Assembly (NCBI RefSeq): GCF_013282725.1
Contig: NZ_CP054043.1
Coordinates: forward strand, 3,968,001-4,032,000
Source: Yersinia mollaretii ATCC 43969
Lineage (GTDB): Bacteria > Pseudomonadota > Gammaproteobacteria > Enterobacterales > Enterobacteriaceae
Direction: 5' to 3'
DNA: 64,000 bases
Position numbers and translations under genes: made by a program. Every line of letters begins with the position of its first letter. The first letter of the stretch is position 1. Below, piece after piece: positions 47,573 through 59,824 of the stretch. The notes under the pieces were generated by a model. That model searched no databases, was not told where the DNA came from, and saw nothing but the letters and a program-made list of their open reading frames with translations.

Positions 47573-48121
47573 TTACCAGGTTCTGGTCGGCCCAGTATCA
47601 ATATGCACAAAGTTGCTGCGAGGGTAATATCCTACACCACCCGCACGCATTTTTAATGCCGCTTTGCGGATATTGCTCAATTGAATACCTTCAATATGGA
47701 AATCCATCGCTTTTCCTTGCGTGTGGAAGCTGTGCTTAGCCACACCCCGGCTGCGTTCGCGCAGTTCATTATTGGTATCGAGTGAACGGTAACCGGAAAT
47801 AAGCTGTATCGGTTTAGTTGTACCGAGAAGACCTTGCAGGCGATAGAGCTGATCAAAGAGGCGTGGGTCGATACTTTTTACTTTATTGGCCCGATAATCG
47901 CGGAATAGATGATTTAAGCGGGAAAGTTCGTCTTTGTTATAACGCCGACCATCAAAAAACTCTGCTTTTAACGACTCGCCTGTATTCAAATTATTCAGGG
48001 TCAAGATACGTGGGCGAGGAGTCGAAAGGGTAGCGAATGCTTGCCCCGGTAGCAGCGACATACCCAGCGCTACCCCGCCTAACGTTAGCCATTTACGGCG
48101 ATAATTATCAATTTTATCCAT
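47573..48121 (-). CDS. mepK: Murein endopeptidase MepK (YcbK)
   Basis: 182 aa. An N-terminal twin-arginine-like signal (R-R-K-W-L-T-L, cleavage A-F-A at residue 30) precedes a DUF882/M15-type peptidase domain. Zinc ligands match the family: His133 and Asp140 in S-F-H-T-Q-G-K-A-M-D, and His173 in F-V-H-I-D. In E. coli, MepK cleaves 3-3 (mDap-mDap) peptide cross-links in the periplasm and allows wall growth when L,D-transpeptidases are active. Its neighbour ldtD makes those cross-links. Confidence 0.94.
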   Translation of the reverse strand: MDKIDNYRRKWLTLGGVALGMSLLPGQAFATLSTPRPRILTLNNLNTGESLKAEFFDGRRYNKDELSRLNHLFRDYRANKVKSIDPRLFDQLYRLQGLLGTTKPIQLISGYRSLDTNNELRERSRGVAKHSFHTQGKAMDFHIEGIQLSNIRKAALKMRAGGVGYYPRSNFVHIDTGPTRTW

Positions 48122-48248
48122 GATCTCTGTTAATACCCGGCAAGAATGTCAAAAGAAAGCACTAAATGTGCCGACCCGAACCTTAACCGCCTACGGAAAA
48201 CCAGTCAACCCGCATTCGGCCCGCATTCACTGTGCGTTGATGTCCGGT

Positions 48249-48280
48249 TAAGGGGAACCTTGGCTTAGGCTCCCCCTACG
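48249..48280 (-). terminator. Hairpin between ldtD and mepK
   Basis: On the minus strand GGGGAGCC pairs with GGTTCCCC (one G-U) around TAAGCCAA, about 45 bp past the ldtD stop. No T-tract, so terminator function is only plausible. Confidence 0.5.
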
Positions 48281-48323
48281 ATAACCCGATATTAAGACCA
48301 TTAGTTATTGAGTTTTACTGCAT

Positions 48324-50219
48324 TTATTGCAGCAAAAGTTCAGCTTGAGGTGAGATTTGTGCACCTGATCTCACCGTTTTATCATAATTGTAAATATCTG
48401 TTCTAAATTGTGGCCGACCATCATCCGCAACCCATGCAGTTAGGTAATACAATTGCACAGGAACACGCTGGCGGATGTTGACGTAGGTGGTATCGCCCTG
48501 CTTCACCGTTGATGAGACTCGCGCATCATTCCAACCCGCATCCTGCAACAGCATATTGGCTAAATCAGAAGCTTTATTCACCCGCACACAGCCGGAACTC
48601 AACGCACGGATATCTTTCTGGAACAATCCATGGTTTGGCGTGTCGTGCAAATAGATAGCATCAGAGCTTGGCATATTGAATTTGAATCGCCCTAATGAAT
48701 TGCTGGCACCAGGGGCCTGACGTAGGCGATAAGGGAAGTTATTAGGTGAAATCATGCTCCAGTCGATCATCGATGGATCAACGACCTCAGCCTCATTACT
48801 CCAACCAGACAGCACGGTATAACCGTGGCGTTGGAAGTAACCCGCGTCATAGCGTGCTTTTGGTACGATATCTTGGCGCACCAGAGAGGTCGGCACATTC
48901 CACGGCGGATTGACGACCACATTATTCAGCGCGCTACTCATTAACGGAGTTTTGCGGCTCGGACGGCCAACAATGACCCTAGATGAGAGCACTTCAGTCC
49001 CATTCTTGTAATAATTCAGCGAATAGTTTGGAATATTAACCATAATGCCGTTATCAACCTTCCCCGGCAAAATGCGTAAACGCTGAATATTCAGTGCCAG
49101 CAAAGTCGCCCGCGTTTGTGGCGAAATATTTAACCACTCGCGGGTACGTGCACCAATAACACCATCATCACTCAATCCATGCCACAGTTGAAAACGTTTG
49201 ACGGCTTCCACCAACTCAGGCGTGTAGATATTGTCGGTGAGTGTGGTGGTACTTGTCAGAGGCGCAGATGACGGTGCCGCCACCGCACCTCCTGTGACCG
49301 GAACATCCGCAACAGGTGCCGCTGACGGGCTAACCACTAAGTTGTGCGCCTGAGAACGACTTTTCTCTTCATCAACAGAGAGATCGTCATTAACGGCAGC
49401 AACCGTCGGATTATCAACAGGGATAACCTCTGGGGCTTTTACTGGCGTCGCCACCACAGGGTATAACATGCCGGTTCGGTCAAGAATTTCACGCAGCGCC
49501 GGAATATCGTCACTGAGCTGACCCGGGCGCAGGCTCGGACCATTGGAGAGCTGTGGCCATGGTCGTCGGTCCGCCAGCATCTGCTTCAACGCCTTGTGCA
49601 TTTTGTCGTATTGAGGATGCTGGGGTGCCAAAGACGCCAAATAGGTTGCGGTAGAGCCTTCTTGTACCGCTTGCTTCCAGCGATTTAACGCCATGGCGGG
49701 TGGCATCGCCATTTTGTACGGTACATTGCTGTACAACCAAACACTACCATTAGCCCCGACACCTGAGATAAAGTGCAAATACCCCAGCATGGCATCAGAC
49801 AAAATAACATCTCGCGCCATACCGGTAATTTCAGGGTCACTCAACCATTTCACCCACTGCATAAATTGCGGTTGAATACCGGAGAGCGCCACTTCGGCTA
49901 ATTGTTGCTGAAAACGTTGGGTAGCCACTTTATCCTGCCACATCGGTTGCATGGCGTTTCCAGCATAGATCAGTGCCAGATCAGAAGCATATAAAGGCGT
50001 CACTGTTTTAGGCAGCATCGTCAATAGTTGTGAACGGCTTTGTGCCACGGACAGGTTTGATGTAGCCGGTATAGTCTGACCACTTGTGGACAGTACTGGC
50101 GATGAATCTACAGGTGTGATCGGTGCCGCCGCCGATGCTGCCAATACAGGCATCGAGCTACAAATTAAAGCGCAATATAACGCCAATGCGCGTTGCGGAT
50201 TTCGTTTCCCTATCGACAT
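48324..50219 (-). CDS. ldtD: L,D-transpeptidase LdtD (YcbB)
   Basis: 631 aa (E. coli 615). An N-terminal signal region (cleaved near A-A-S-A-A-A at about 35) precedes a scaffold domain, a peptidoglycan-binding domain (about residues 325-375, F-Q-L-W-H-G-L-x-x-D-G-V-I-G) and a YkuD catalytic domain (about 390-575) with the active-site segment S-S-G-C-V-R-V and Cys544. It forms 3-3 cross-links in the periplasm and gives resistance to many beta-lactams in E. coli. About 70 residues between the scaffold and the binding domain (about 265-325) are low-complexity, rich in Ala, Pro, Val and Thr, probably a flexible linker that accounts for the extra length. Confidence 0.95.
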   Translation of the reverse strand: MSIGKRNPQRALALYCALICSSMPVLAASAAAPITPVDSSPVLSTSGQTIPATSNLSVAQSRSQLLTMLPKTVTPLYASDLALIYAGNAMQPMWQDKVATQRFQQQLAEVALSGIQPQFMQWVKWLSDPEITGMARDVILSDAMLGYLHFISGVGANGSVWLYSNVPYKMAMPPAMALNRWKQAVQEGSTATYLASLAPQHPQYDKMHKALKQMLADRRPWPQLSNGPSLRPGQLSDDIPALREILDRTGMLYPVVATPVKAPEVIPVDNPTVAAVNDDLSVDEEKSRSQAHNLVVSPSAAPVADVPVTGGAVAAPSSAPLTSTTTLTDNIYTPELVEAVKRFQLWHGLSDDGVIGARTREWLNISPQTRATLLALNIQRLRILPGKVDNGIMVNIPNYSLNYYKNGTEVLSSRVIVGRPSRKTPLMSSALNNVVVNPPWNVPTSLVRQDIVPKARYDAGYFQRHGYTVLSGWSNEAEVVDPSMIDWSMISPNNFPYRLRQAPGASNSLGRFKFNMPSSDAIYLHDTPNHGLFQKDIRALSSGCVRVNKASDLANMLLQDAGWNDARVSSTVKQGDTTYVNIRQRVPVQLYYLTAWVADDGRPQFRTDIYNYDKTVRSGAQISPQAELLLQ

Positions 50220-50471
50220 TCTATGCCCCCGGTCTGCTGCTTATCTAAATACGTCATAGTTTGTCGTTACCCTTCTTCCCTGACATTGCTGCGATATTAG
50301 CGGCTTAACTGGTACTGCTGCGGTATTAGCTGCTCCCTCATACTTTTGGGCATGAATATAATTATACAAACTGAAATGCCCGAGTGAGTCGCTAACGCTA
50401 TAATTTTATCCATCACATTACGCTAACAGATTTTCTGCACTTATAAAATATAACCCGAAGATGTGACTGAA
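50220..50471. other. Upstream region of ldtD
   Basis: About 250 bp between the mukB terminator and the ldtD start. It must carry the ldtD promoter. No clear CpxR repeat or other operator could be assigned, and no small gene was found. Confidence 0.35.
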
Positions 50472-50502
50472 ATAAAAATAGCCGCGTTTAAGCGGCTATT
50501 TA
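50472..50502 (-). terminator. mukB terminator
   Basis: AATAGCCGC and GCGGCTATT form a 9-bp stem with a 6-nt loop; on the minus strand TTTTTATTT follows. It lies about 40 bp past the mukB stop. Confidence 0.9.
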
Positions 50503-50540
50503 ATAGGATTAATTATTGTTGCGTTTTACTTGAACAACTA

Positions 50541-53500
50541 TTAACCACCCTGAAGTTGTTCAACCGGTAATGTCGGTATTTCATTTGCAAAACCACGCAA
50601 GCCAACCACATGCACATGCTCATGATTTTGGAAGACTTTTCGCACCAGTTTATAGGTTGTCCCTTTTTCTGGGCTGATATTTTCGGGTGCCGCAATAATT
50701 AATTGCATTTCTAATCGCTCGCACAACTCAAATAATGTCGCGATTGATTTCGCATCCAGACGCGCCGCTTCATCGAGGAACAGCAAACGGCAAGGAGAAA
50801 TATCTTTGCCGCGTAAACGGCGTGATTCTTCTTCCCAGCTCTGTACCACCATCACCAGAATCGACATCCCCGTACCGATAGCTTCACCGGTCGATAATGC
50901 GCCACTTTCAGCACGTAACCAGCCATCTGCGCCACGGTAAACTTCGACCTCCAGCTCCAGATAGTTACGGTAATCCAACAACTCTTCACCAATGGTCTGC
51001 GGTAGTCGCTGCCCCATATCCATTTGTGGGTTCAGGCGCTGATACAGTTTTGCCAGCGCTTCCGAGAAGGTCAGACGGTTGCTGTTGAACAGATCCTGAT
51101 GCTGCTCTTGTTGCTCTGATAACACATCGAGCAAGGTAGAGTGTGCTTCGCGCACATTCACATTCAGCCGCACACTCTTCACCTGACCAAAGGAGACCGC
51201 TTGCAAACCTTGGTTCAGCATACGGATACGGTTCTGTTCACGCTGAATGGTTTTACGGATGATATTTGCCACACTTTTGGAACTGATGGCTAATTTCTGC
51301 TCACGCGCCGTCAGCTCTTCGGTCAAGCGGCCCAGCTCAATCTCCATCTGTTCAATGGCTTCGACAGGATCATCAGTGCGGATAATATCCTGGCGGATAC
51401 GTTCACGCAGATGTTGATACACCGCGATATAGAACTGAATTTTACGTTCAGGCCGTTTCGGATCTTCTGACAGACGCAACACATCTCGCAGATGTTCGTT
51501 ATCGGCCACCGCCAGACGTAGTGCCCCCAGCGCCTTATCCGACATCGAGCGCAGCTCGTCACCGTCCATATACGCCAGTTCACGGCGATGCAAGCGGCGC
51601 TCAACGCCGTTATCTTTCACCATCCGCATCACCGCACACCAACCCGCTTTAGCATTGACCACCTGCTCACGGATTTGATGATAATCGCGCTCCAGCTTGC
51701 GCAGTTTTTTCTGCAAGCTGTCCATCTCGGCTTCACAGAAAGTAATCTGTTTTTCCAACTGATTACGCCGCGAACGGTTAGTGCTTAGTGCAGCATGCAA
51801 CTCATCGCGACGAGTGCGGGCGCGCGCTTCCGCATCAGCATCAGCCTGAACACCAATGTCCACCAGCTCCTGACTCAGCTCTTTCAGCATCTCACGCTTA
51901 GCGTCGTAAGAACTTTTTAGCGAGGCCAAAACTTGGTTGTACTGGGTAAACTGCGCCTGATATTGGCGTAACTGCTCACGCGCACGGGTACGTTCTGCTT
52001 CGGCCTGTTCTAAGCGCTGGCGCAGCTTATCGTTAAGATCCGAGTTTTCTGTTAGCATGCCCGCAGAGTCGGTATAGCTGAAGTGCGCACGGCGTTGAAC
52101 CACTTCGGTCAGGGCGAAGGCTTGCTGTTTTGCTTGGCGCTGACTGTTTTGAGCCAGCACATAGTTCTCCTGCAACTGTTCGTGCTGTTGCGGGTCACTT
52201 TGCAAGACGGCTAACAGCGGCTCCAGTTTGGTCAGAGAAGCACCGTATTTTTGGATATGACGGGCTGCTTCCTGTGCCTCTGCTAGCTCTTCGGTGATCT
52301 CTTCGACTCTATCGGTCAAGGTATCATCGAGTAACAGTGAAACCAGCGGAATCAATCGGTTAAGGGCTGAAATCCCCTCTTTGGCCTGTGTAAACTGCTG
52401 GTGCTGCTGTTGGTTTTGATCTTCATGCGCATTCAGGGCACGTTCGATTTCGCCACGACGGGTATTCAGCAAACGAATTTCAGCTTCAGGGTCCGCATCA
52501 AATGCCACCGCCAAATGAGAACCGATAAAGCGACTGAATGCCTGATGCAAACGCTGCGTTTTTTGCACATCAAATGACAAGGTGGCGTAGCGCTCTGCCA
52601 AACTGTCGCGCTCTTGGTACAGCGCTTCCAATCGATTTTCGCGGGCGGCGCGGCCAAACAGCGGCACTTCCGGGTAACGCGAGTAGCGCCACTGGCGATC
52701 AGCGATTTTCACCACCACCGCTTTGTCATGCTCTTCGACGGCAAATACACTGTCATCAAATGACTGTGGGTCCCCTTCGATGAGATAGAGATCTTCCGGG
52801 CAATCTTCCAGACCGATCAGTTGATCGCGCACCAGTGCCAAGTCCGGCACCACGATGCCATGGCGTGACGGGCCATAGAGCGCGGAGAAGTAAGGGGCGT
52901 CGTCGAGGGTGACGTCGTCATAAATCTCAGATAACAGCACGCCACCAAAACGCTCTGCCAGCGCAATCATACGGGCATCTTCAGCACCGCTCGGCTGGCT
53001 CAATCGCTCGATTTGAGCATCAATCGTGCGTTTGGTCGCCGCCACTTCATCACGTTCAACCGTGGTTTCGCGCTCACGCTCCAGCAACTGCTGCATGTGT
53101 TCAGTGACCTGACGGCTATCTTCCAGCGCCTCGCCACTCTGCTCGCTGAGTTGACTCAGGGCATCTTGCGCCGCCAGCCAAACTGGGGCGCGCGCGGTCA
53201 ATTCCTGAATTTTTAGCTTTAGTTGCTCCAGTTCCTGACGCATTTCCATGCGCCGTTCACCTGCATCACTGACACTGAGAGACAGCTCTTCAACCTGAGA
53301 CTCCAGCTCTCGCTGCAACTCTTCCAGCTCTTCCGGTTGATAAACCTGCCCTTGCCGCTTGCAGAACTCCTGCAATAAACGCTCGGCGTCTTGCTGAGCT
53401 CGTAGGCGCTGCTCCAATTCGGACAGACGCATACGCAATGGCTGCACCCGCTCGGCCAAATGTTGCTGAGAAGGCCAGTCACGAAGTAACTCACGGGCGG

Positions 53501-54989
53501 TCTGCCAAGCTTCGCTGCGGCTGACCTGACCGGCAATATTCACCACCAGTTGGTACGCCTGTTCAAATTGACTGTGCGCGGCATCAGCAACGCTCAGTTT
53601 TTGCTCAATCTGCAATAAGGATTCAGTCGCTTCCTGCTCTTTGGCCTGGAAGGTTTCCAGCCACTCTTCGGCATTATCCGCTGTTAATTCAGGTAATTGG
53701 CACAGCGCACGAGCGCGTTCCAGTGCTTGAAGCGCTTGCTGATATTGAATAGCTCGGGTCTGCTGCACGTCCAGCGCTTGCTGGTAGTCGGCTAACTGGC
53801 TTTTCAGTTCATCCACTTCCAGCTCAGCAGCTTCGGCGCGAGCTTCGTTATCCGCCTGTTGTTCGCCAGCTTCACCGACAACTTCACTTTGCTCTTCCAA
53901 TCGGTAGGTCAGCTCTTCCAAATCGCTCTGATAACGCTCGATTTTTTCCTGCTGACGCATCGCAGTCTGCACCAGACTTAGGTGGTCACTGGCCGCTTGA
54001 TAGTCCGTCTCGAGATCCGATTCCGCACCACTTTGCTCCGCCAACTCGCGGGACATCTCCACATGGCGATACTGCTCGGTCACCAGTTGTTTGCGGCTGG
54101 CGAGCAAGTCACGGCGCAAGACCAGCGCACCATCAAGATGAATGCGCCGCTCATTGGCATGGCGCATATAGTCAGCAGCAACATAGGAAGTTGCCTCTGA
54201 GATCAGATGCTTAAACAGGTCGCGGTCAGACTGAGTGACACGAATCGCTTCGAGTGTCATGCGGTTCTCACGGAGCGCCGCTTCCATGTCTTGGAAGGCC
54301 TTACGCACGCCGCTGTTTTCTGGCAATAAGTAGTCGCGCAGTGAACGGGTGATGGCGCTGGAGATACCACCGTACAGGGATGCCTCAATCAAACGATAGA
54401 ATTTGCTACGATCAGCAGAGGAGCGCAAACGCTTCGGAATCACCCCTAAATCGAACATCAGGGAGTGGTAATCGGTGATGGAGTTAAATTGCTTAAACTG
54501 CACTCCTTCCATCTCTTCGACGCGCTCTTTCAGCTCTTGCAAAGAGAGCACACGTGCCTGACGCTCGCCCACCACTTCGGTGAGAATCTGCGTTGGTTGG
54601 ATAGCTGTCGGTAACCCCTGAATGGTGAAAGGTTTGATATCAACTTTACGGTCACGCCCTGCCACTTGTTGCAAGCGCACACCGACTACGATCCTCTGAT
54701 GGCGCGAGTTAACGACGTCCAGAGTTGAATAACAGACCCCGGCGCGCAATTTACCGTGCAACCCTTTATCGCGGGAGCCACTGGTGGCGCCGGCTTCGGT
54801 GGTGTTACGAAAGTGCAGCAAGGTCAGGTCAGGAATCAATGCGGTGACAAAAGCGGCCATGGCGGTAGATTTACCGGCCCCATTACCGCCAGATAAAGTG
54901 GTGACCAGTTCATCAAGATCGAATGTTCGGGCAAAGAAACCGTTCCAGTTAACCAAGGTCAGTGAGCGAAATTTACCGCGTTCAATCAT
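50541..54989 (-). CDS. mukB: Chromosome partition ATPase MukB (condensin)
   Basis: 1482 aa, the expected length. The head begins at the N-terminus with Walker A G-G-N-G-A-G-K-S (residues 34-41). Two long coiled-coil arms (about 290-650 and 790-1120) flank the hinge (about 650-790, including the [10 protein letters not shown] segment). The ABC signature and Walker B ([13 protein letters not shown]) lie near residue 1400. MukB extrudes DNA loops, and MatP, also in this window, displaces it from the terminus. It starts within the mukE stop (4-bp overlap). Confidence 0.98.
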   Translation of the reverse strand: MIERGKFRSLTLVNWNGFFARTFDLDELVTTLSGGNGAGKSTAMAAFVTALIPDLTLLHFRNTTEAGATSGSRDKGLHGKLRAGVCYSTLDVVNSRHQRIVVGVRLQQVAGRDRKVDIKPFTIQGLPTAIQPTQILTEVVGERQARVLSLQELKERVEEMEGVQFKQFNSITDYHSLMFDLGVIPKRLRSSADRSKFYRLIEASLYGGISSAITRSLRDYLLPENSGVRKAFQDMEAALRENRMTLEAIRVTQSDRDLFKHLISEATSYVAADYMRHANERRIHLDGALVLRRDLLASRKQLVTEQYRHVEMSRELAEQSGAESDLETDYQAASDHLSLVQTAMRQQEKIERYQSDLEELTYRLEEQSEVVGEAGEQQADNEARAEAAELEVDELKSQLADYQQALDVQQTRAIQYQQALQALERARALCQLPELTADNAEEWLETFQAKEQEATESLLQIEQKLSVADAAHSQFEQAYQLVVNIAGQVSRSEAWQTARELLRDWPSQQHLAERVQPLRMRLSELEQRLRAQQDAERLLQEFCKRQGQVYQPEELEELQRELESQVEELSLSVSDAGERRMEMRQELEQLKLKIQELTARAPVWLAAQDALSQLSEQSGEALEDSRQVTEHMQQLLERERETTVERDEVAATKRTIDAQIERLSQPSGAEDARMIALAERFGGVLLSEIYDDVTLDDAPYFSALYGPSRHGIVVPDLALVRDQLIGLEDCPEDLYLIEGDPQSFDDSVFAVEEHDKAVVVKIADRQWRYSRYPEVPLFGRAARENRLEALYQERDSLAERYATLSFDVQKTQRLHQAFSRFIGSHLAVAFDADPEAEIRLLNTRRGEIERALNAHEDQNQQQHQQFTQAKEGISALNRLIPLVSLLLDDTLTDRVEEITEELAEAQEAARHIQKYGASLTKLEPLLAVLQSDPQQHEQLQENYVLAQNSQRQAKQQAFALTEVVQRRAHFSYTDSAGMLTENSDLNDKLRQRLEQAEAERTRAREQLRQYQAQFTQYNQVLASLKSSYDAKREMLKELSQELVDIGVQADADAEARARTRRDELHAALSTNRSRRNQLEKQITFCEAEMDSLQKKLRKLERDYHQIREQVVNAKAGWCAVMRMVKDNGVERRLHRRELAYMDGDELRSMSDKALGALRLAVADNEHLRDVLRLSEDPKRPERKIQFYIAVYQHLRERIRQDIIRTDDPVEAIEQMEIELGRLTEELTAREQKLAISSKSVANIIRKTIQREQNRIRMLNQGLQAVSFGQVKSVRLNVNVREAHSTLLDVLSEQQEQHQDLFNSNRLTFSEALAKLYQRLNPQMDMGQRLPQTIGEELLDYRNYLELEVEVYRGADGWLRAESGALSTGEAIGTGMSILVMVVQSWEEESRRLRGKDISPCRLLFLDEAARLDAKSIATLFELCERLEMQLIIAAPENISPEKGTTYKLVRKVFQNHEHVHVVGLRGFANEIPTLPVEQLQGG

Positions 54990-55714
54990 TCCTGTTCATC
55001 CTCTGCACTGTCCGTTGTATTGCCCATGGTGATGTCAGTTTCATCGGTTTCATCATGGAGTGACAGACTATTTTCCACCGCCATGGCCTCGCCATCACGG
55101 ATCATGCGTAGCTGGGCTTCACGTGGGTCATCGCCGCTGCGCACATCCGCACCAAAGCGAAACACCGCCTCAGTAATGCGAAACTTGCTGTTGTCATTGC
55201 CCATAAAGTAGATCATGCCCAACCGACGCAGCCGGTTAAGTGACGTTCGTACTTTTTCCTGCAACTTCTGTTTATCCAAATCCGAACCGGTCGAGCGCTG
55301 GTTAACAAACTTCAGCAATTTGCTCTCATCGGCCAAACTCAGCAGCTCTTCGTACAACTCCTGCTGCGCGAAGATCCCCTCATGGGCCAGACGTTCCGGG
55401 CTGAGATAGAGATAACAGAGGATCTTGCCAACCATCATATCCAACTCGGATAACACTGAGCGCGGGATCAGGGTGGTTGAGCGAGGGCGCAGATAGAAGA
55501 AACCTTCCGGTGCGCGGATTAACTCCACATTATAGCGAGTATAAAACTCTTCTAATTGCTCCTGAAAATCCATCAGGAAAGCATGATTATCCAGCTCATC
55601 AATGCCAATATGGCGACCCGCACGTAACTGACTATCCAGCGCAGGAAACAGTGAGTTGGCCAATGCCTGAGCCAGTTTAACTGGCATAACGACTTCAATA
55701 TTTGTTGATGACAT
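54986..55714 (-). CDS. mukE: Condensin subunit MukE
   Basis: 242 aa from the ATG at 55714 (M-S-S-T-N-I-E), the E. coli start; the open frame extends 44 codons upstream without homology, inside mukF. It is a tandem winged-helix protein (KITE family) with a long conserved segment of about 40 residues around R-S-T-T-L-I-P-R-S. The acidic C-terminal tail is rich in Glu and Asp. It bridges MukF and MukB. It overlaps mukF by 20 bp and mukB by 4 bp, so the three are translationally coupled. Confidence 0.97.
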   Translation of the reverse strand: MSSTNIEVVMPVKLAQALANSLFPALDSQLRAGRHIGIDELDNHAFLMDFQEQLEEFYTRYNVELIRAPEGFFYLRPRSTTLIPRSVLSELDMMVGKILCYLYLSPERLAHEGIFAQQELYEELLSLADESKLLKFVNQRSTGSDLDKQKLQEKVRTSLNRLRRLGMIYFMGNDNSKFRITEAVFRFGADVRSGDDPREAQLRMIRDGEAMAVENSLSLHDETDETDITMGNTTDSAEDEQE

Positions 55715-57017
55715 GTGCCTGCACCTTGGCTCCGTAATCATTGATTGCCAGCCATTCGGCAGGTAACCCTGAGAAATCGGCTTCGGCCACACCAAGGCGA
55801 ACTGCCTGGTCGACCAGGATACGAGCCACGTCAAAATGACGAGCACGCGGATATTGCGCGAGGTAGTCGCGCATCACTTCCCCCAAATTGAGCGGCATTT
55901 TTTGCTGCTGGTACACCAGCAATGCCTGCTCAATCATGGCGGCTAACTGCTCTCGGATCTCATTGAACTCTTCAAACTCCAGATCCGGCGGCAGCTCCCC
56001 TGTTACCTCTTCACTACGCAACGTCAGCTCTTCATCGCGCATATCCAGCAAGCGATCCGCGTTAGCGTAGGTCAAGGCCCAAGGGCTATCAAAATAGTTC
56101 TGTACCGATTGACGTAGTCGTTGGGCGAATACCCGATTTTTATCCATATCAATCGCAGTACGGATAAACTTGTGCACGTGGCGGTCATAACCAATCCACA
56201 GGTCAATCGCCTGCTGGCCCCAGCTAATAATACGGTCAAGTTTACTTTGCAGATCAAAGACTAACTTATCGACCAAATCCAGCCCGGCATTGCCGATGGT
56301 GGCCTCCTGAATACGCAATAAATTCGCCTGAAGCTTATCACCTGCCGCTTCTAACGTATCTTGCAACTCACGGAGCGTACCTGAGGTTTCTGACAGCAAC
56401 ATTTCACAACTGGCAATGGCCGCACGCCAATCTTGGTTCAACAATGCGGCGATATCCTCTTTCACGCTATGTTGCTGTTCGTCCATCAAGCGCTGCGTCA
56501 TATCGATGCTGTCGAAGATTTCAGCCACTGAATACTTTAGTGGCGCAAAAACATTACGGTGCCAGTGGAATTCATCGCCGCCCTCTTCTGCCGCTTCCGC
56601 CGCCCGCTGTAGCTCTTGCGCCACAATCGACAGTTGCATTGACAGGCGCAGGGTGGAGAATTCGCGCTGACGGATGTAATAATCGGTGATTCCGATGCCC
56701 AGTGGCGTTAGACGATAAATGGCATTGCCGTCGGCCATCTCACTGGTAAATCTGTTCAGTAACCGCTGACGCACCATGTCATTGATGGCATTATTCGCCC
56801 GCACCGCCACGGTTTCAGAGGTCTGCTCAAAACCTTTGCTGACGTGACGAAATGCATCGATCAACTCCCCTTCGCTCATTTCACCGTCCAACCGCTCACC
56901 GTTTAAGGTGGCGATAGCCATAAGAAAGGCCAGACGCTCCGTTGGCAGAGTAATCGAAAAATCATTTTTCCGCGCCCAGGCGACCAGTTCGGGTACTGTC
57001 TGGGAAAATTCACTCAT
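55695..57017 (-). CDS. mukF: Condensin kleisin subunit MukF
   Basis: 440 aa, the E. coli length. An N-terminal winged-helix dimerisation domain (about residues 1-115), a helical middle domain that binds the MukB neck (about 120-290), a linker that binds MukE, and a C-terminal winged helix (about 330-440) that caps the MukB head. It closes the MukBEF ring as the kleisin. It overlaps cmoM by 4 bp upstream and mukE by 20 bp downstream. Confidence 0.97.
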   Translation of the reverse strand: MSEFSQTVPELVAWARKNDFSITLPTERLAFLMAIATLNGERLDGEMSEGELIDAFRHVSKGFEQTSETVAVRANNAINDMVRQRLLNRFTSEMADGNAIYRLTPLGIGITDYYIRQREFSTLRLSMQLSIVAQELQRAAEAAEEGGDEFHWHRNVFAPLKYSVAEIFDSIDMTQRLMDEQQHSVKEDIAALLNQDWRAAIASCEMLLSETSGTLRELQDTLEAAGDKLQANLLRIQEATIGNAGLDLVDKLVFDLQSKLDRIISWGQQAIDLWIGYDRHVHKFIRTAIDMDKNRVFAQRLRQSVQNYFDSPWALTYANADRLLDMRDEELTLRSEEVTGELPPDLEFEEFNEIREQLAAMIEQALLVYQQQKMPLNLGEVMRDYLAQYPRARHFDVARILVDQAVRLGVAEADFSGLPAEWLAINDYGAKVQAHVINKY

Positions 57018-57799
57018 AATGGGTCCTTCAGATTCGGCTTAAACGCCATGACATGCACGTAGCGCCCCAAGCTGATAAAGGGCTCCTGCCGGCAATAGCG
57101 CTGTTCCAACGCCAATAATTCAGCAAACTCATCGACTTGTTGCTGTTTATTTTTCATGTAATCGTGAAACACCCGTACTCCCGTCTTGCCGCAAATGGAT
57201 AAACCCATTTGCTCAAGCCAACCATATACCGTCGGCGGATCTAGAGGGTATTGCGGTGACAGCGAGCGCTGTCGACGCCTTTTTAAACCCGGTATCGCCA
57301 ACTGAAAGTTACCTAATACCGCATTGCGCATCACCAACCCATTGGCATTGAAAAACATCAATGAGAGTGCGCCACCTGGGTTTAACGTATTAAAAAGTAT
57401 TTGCAGAACTTCTTGTGGCTCTGCAATCCATTCTAAAACCGCATGGAACAATATCAGATCAACCGGCTGTTCTAAATGTTGGGTGATATCTTGAGCCGCA
57501 CTTTGTACAAATTGCATGTTGTGGCTCACACCTTTTTCCTGAGCCGCAGCTTTTGCACGCTGGATCATCTCAGCAGACAGGTCACATAATAGAACCTGAT
57601 GGCCTAATGCCGCCAGTTGGCAAGCCATATGCCCTTCGCCCCCTCCGGCATCTAAAATCCGTAACGGTCGCTGCGGCAATTGCGCGAGCAGCTCGGTAAT
57701 ATCTTGCCAAACCACTGCCTGACGAATCATTCCCTTCGTCGTACCGTAGATATTGCGGGAGAACTTTTCGGCAATATCATCGAAATTACGATCCTGCAT
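57014..57799 (-). CDS. cmoM: tRNA 5-carboxymethoxyuridine methyltransferase CmoM (SmtA)
   Basis: 261 aa from the ATG at 57799 (M-Q-D-R-N-F-D-D), equal to E. coli CmoM; a TTG two codons earlier is less likely. SAM-binding motif I is L-D-A-G-G-G-E-G-H near residue 48, followed by L-C-D-L-S-A-E-M near 70 and L-F-H-A-V-L-E-W near 112. It methylates cmo5U34 in certain tRNAs to mcmo5U. It is the first gene of the muk operon and overlaps mukF by 4 bp, as in E. coli. Confidence 0.94.
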   Translation of the reverse strand: MQDRNFDDIAEKFSRNIYGTTKGMIRQAVVWQDITELLAQLPQRPLRILDAGGGEGHMACQLAALGHQVLLCDLSAEMIQRAKAAAQEKGVSHNMQFVQSAAQDITQHLEQPVDLILFHAVLEWIAEPQEVLQILFNTLNPGGALSLMFFNANGLVMRNAVLGNFQLAIPGLKRRRQRSLSPQYPLDPPTVYGWLEQMGLSICGKTGVRVFHDYMKNKQQQVDEFAELLALEQRYCRQEPFISLGRYVHVMAFKPNLKDPL

Positions 57800-58000
57800 T
57801 GACAACTGCTCCGCCAGTGACTTTGGGTAAATCTATGACTATTGATTTATCGGCGTTAATAAAAGACGAGTAAATCGATAGCCACAGCAAAAAGAGTGCC
57901 TTCCAACCTGCTATTTTGGCACAGCCTGACTTAGAATAAATCTTCTTGACCCGTAATCCTCACCAAATGCCGTTTTTTCAGTCAAAAGGTCCCCATTTCT

Positions 58001-58792
58001 ATGCTTTTTACCTTAAAAAAATTTGTTGGCAGCTTATTAATGCCACTGCCTTTTCTACTCATGGTTATGGGACTGGCATTAATCTTATTGTGGTTTACTC
58101 GCTGGCAGAAAAGTGGCAAAACACTTTTCACATTAAGTTGGCTGGTATTATTGCTTATTAGCCTACAACCTGTCGCGGATCGCCTGCTATTGCCACTGGA
58201 AAAACAATACGCCACTTATCAGGGAAACGACCCGGTAGATTACATTGTTGTCCTTGGCGGCGGCTACACGTTTAATCCGAATTGGGCGCCAAGTGCAAAT
58301 TTATTCGCGAATAGTTTGCCCAGAGTGACTGAGGGGGTCAGGCTGTACCGCGCCCATCCGGATGCGAAAATGGTGTTTACTGGCGGCAGCACGGCCAACA
58401 ACCAAAGCAGCGCGAAAACCGCCGCTCAGGTGGCAGAAAGTTTAGGCGTTCCGGCGGCAGATATTGTGGTGTTAGAACAGCCGAAAGATACTCATGAAGA
58501 GGCGGCAGCGGTGGCCACCTTAGTAGGGGATAAACCGTTTTTGCTGGTGACCTCGGCCAGCCATCTGCCCCGCGCGATTAAATTCTTTACCGCCATTGGG
58601 TTGCACCCTATTCCAGCTCCAGCAAATCAGTTGGCTATTACCACACCACTGCATAGCTGGGAGCGCACTATCCCGGCGGCAGTCTATTTAGGTCATAGCG
58701 AGCGCGCCTGGTATGAGACATTGGGTCTGATGTGGCAAAAATTAAATGGCGGCGAGAGTAATGAAAATAGCGACGGCAATAAAACAAATTGA
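58001..58792 (+). CDS. elyC: Envelope biogenesis factor ElyC (YcbC, DUF218)
   Basis: 263 aa (E. coli 259). Two N-terminal transmembrane helices (about residues 10-32 and 38-58) precede a periplasmic DUF218 domain with D-Y-I-V-V-L-G-G-G near residue 78, F-T-G-G near 127 and V-T-S-A-S-H-L-P-R near 185. In E. coli, ElyC maintains the undecaprenyl-phosphate lipid carrier supply and peptidoglycan synthesis at low temperature. It is divergent from cmoM and ends 9 bp from the convergent ycbJ. Confidence 0.94.
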   Translation: MLFTLKKFVGSLLMPLPFLLMVMGLALILLWFTRWQKSGKTLFTLSWLVLLLISLQPVADRLLLPLEKQYATYQGNDPVDYIVVLGGGYTFNPNWAPSANLFANSLPRVTEGVRLYRAHPDAKMVFTGGSTANNQSSAKTAAQVAESLGVPAADIVVLEQPKDTHEEAAAVATLVGDKPFLLVTSASHLPRAIKFFTAIGLHPIPAPANQLAITTPLHSWERTIPAAVYLGHSERAWYETLGLMWQKLNGGESNENSDGNKTN

Positions 58793-58801
58793 TCGCGTGC
58801 G

Positions 58802-59695
58802 CTAATGTAACCACGGTAAAAGTTGTCGCGCGGCGTTATCAAACAAGGCGCGATCCAAACTTCCCGTATGAATAAAGCGCGAGACAAGCTCCCAAAGCAT
58901 ATAGAGCCAACGGCGGGCAACGAAGGATTCAGAGACTGGCGCTTTATTGAGATAACGATATAGGAGTTGGCTCGGCATCCCCTCTTCGCTGAGGCGGAAT
59001 AAGTCATACTCACGCGGTGCCCACAACATCGGACCGGGATTGAGCATCGCCAGCAACTGGTCGCTGCGCGCATCTTTTAGCATACTGCGCAGAGTGAGAT
59101 TGCCATGAACCAGCACCGTACTGTCGTCAAAATCGGCGAAAAGTGCCTTGAGTGAAGCTCTGGCACGGTAAAGTATCGCACGGTCTTCCAAGGTCATGAG
59201 CGGCGAATTCATATTCGACAAGCTGGCCCACAGCACTTCAACTCGCTGCTGATACCAACTGAACCAATCATTTTCCTGCGTGCTATCAACATTGCCCACA
59301 CAGCCATGGCTATCAATTCGATGCCAAGCCAACACGCCTTCAACAATTTGATCCATTAGGGCACTCCAGCGATCACCCGTCCGCGTTGGTGCTTCTACGG
59401 AAACACCCCGTAGCCGCTCCATCAGCAGAATTTCTTTATAGGGGGATTGATGGGTCATGACTAAGCCGTACACTGTCGGTAAGCGGATATCGCCTTCCCG
59501 CGCCAGCATCGACAACTTATAAGCCTCTTGCTGGGCAATTCCCTGACAAACATAGCTTTTCGCCAATAATGGGATAGCCTGCCCCTGCTGGTTATACATT
59601 GCATACAGGTGGGCATAGGGCTGCTCGCTGATACGTTCAAGGCGGGTAACTGACTCCCCCAGTACGACACTTAACTCAGCTTTCAGCTGTTCCAT
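58802..59695 (-). CDS. ycbJ: Phosphotransferase-fold protein YcbJ
   Basis: 297 aa, the E. coli length. It has the aminoglycoside-phosphotransferase/kinase-like fold: L-L-M-E-R-L-R-G-V-S near residue 93 (hinge), H-G-N-L-T-L-R-S-M near 197 in place of the catalytic H-G-D-x-x-x-x-N, and W-A-P-R-E-Y-D-L-F near 225. The usual catalytic aspartate in the H-G-D position is Asn, and E. coli YcbJ likewise has H-G-N. So kinase activity is uncertain and no substrate is known. It is the gene downstream of kdsB on the same strand; a terminator separates them. Confidence 0.9.
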   Translation of the reverse strand: MEQLKAELSVVLGESVTRLERISEQPYAHLYAMYNQQGQAIPLLAKSYVCQGIAQQEAYKLSMLAREGDIRLPTVYGLVMTHQSPYKEILLMERLRGVSVEAPTRTGDRWSALMDQIVEGVLAWHRIDSHGCVGNVDSTQENDWFSWYQQRVEVLWASLSNMNSPLMTLEDRAILYRARASLKALFADFDDSTVLVHGNLTLRSMLKDARSDQLLAMLNPGPMLWAPREYDLFRLSEEGMPSQLLYRYLNKAPVSESFVARRWLYMLWELVSRFIHTGSLDRALFDNAARQLLPWLH

Positions 59696-59824
59696 AAGGC
59701 TCTACTCGATTATCTGGCAAAATTGATTCTTCATAATGGGATGGCAGGCAGGAGATTTCCAGAACGCAGATCAAATAATATCCACAATAAAAGTAAAACA
59801 GCGTAGTGCAGAATAAAAACCATT

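Noticed and set aside
55715..55846. 44-codon N-terminal extension of mukE
   Set aside because: No similarity to MukE and wholly within mukF; the ATG at 55714 matches the E. coli start.
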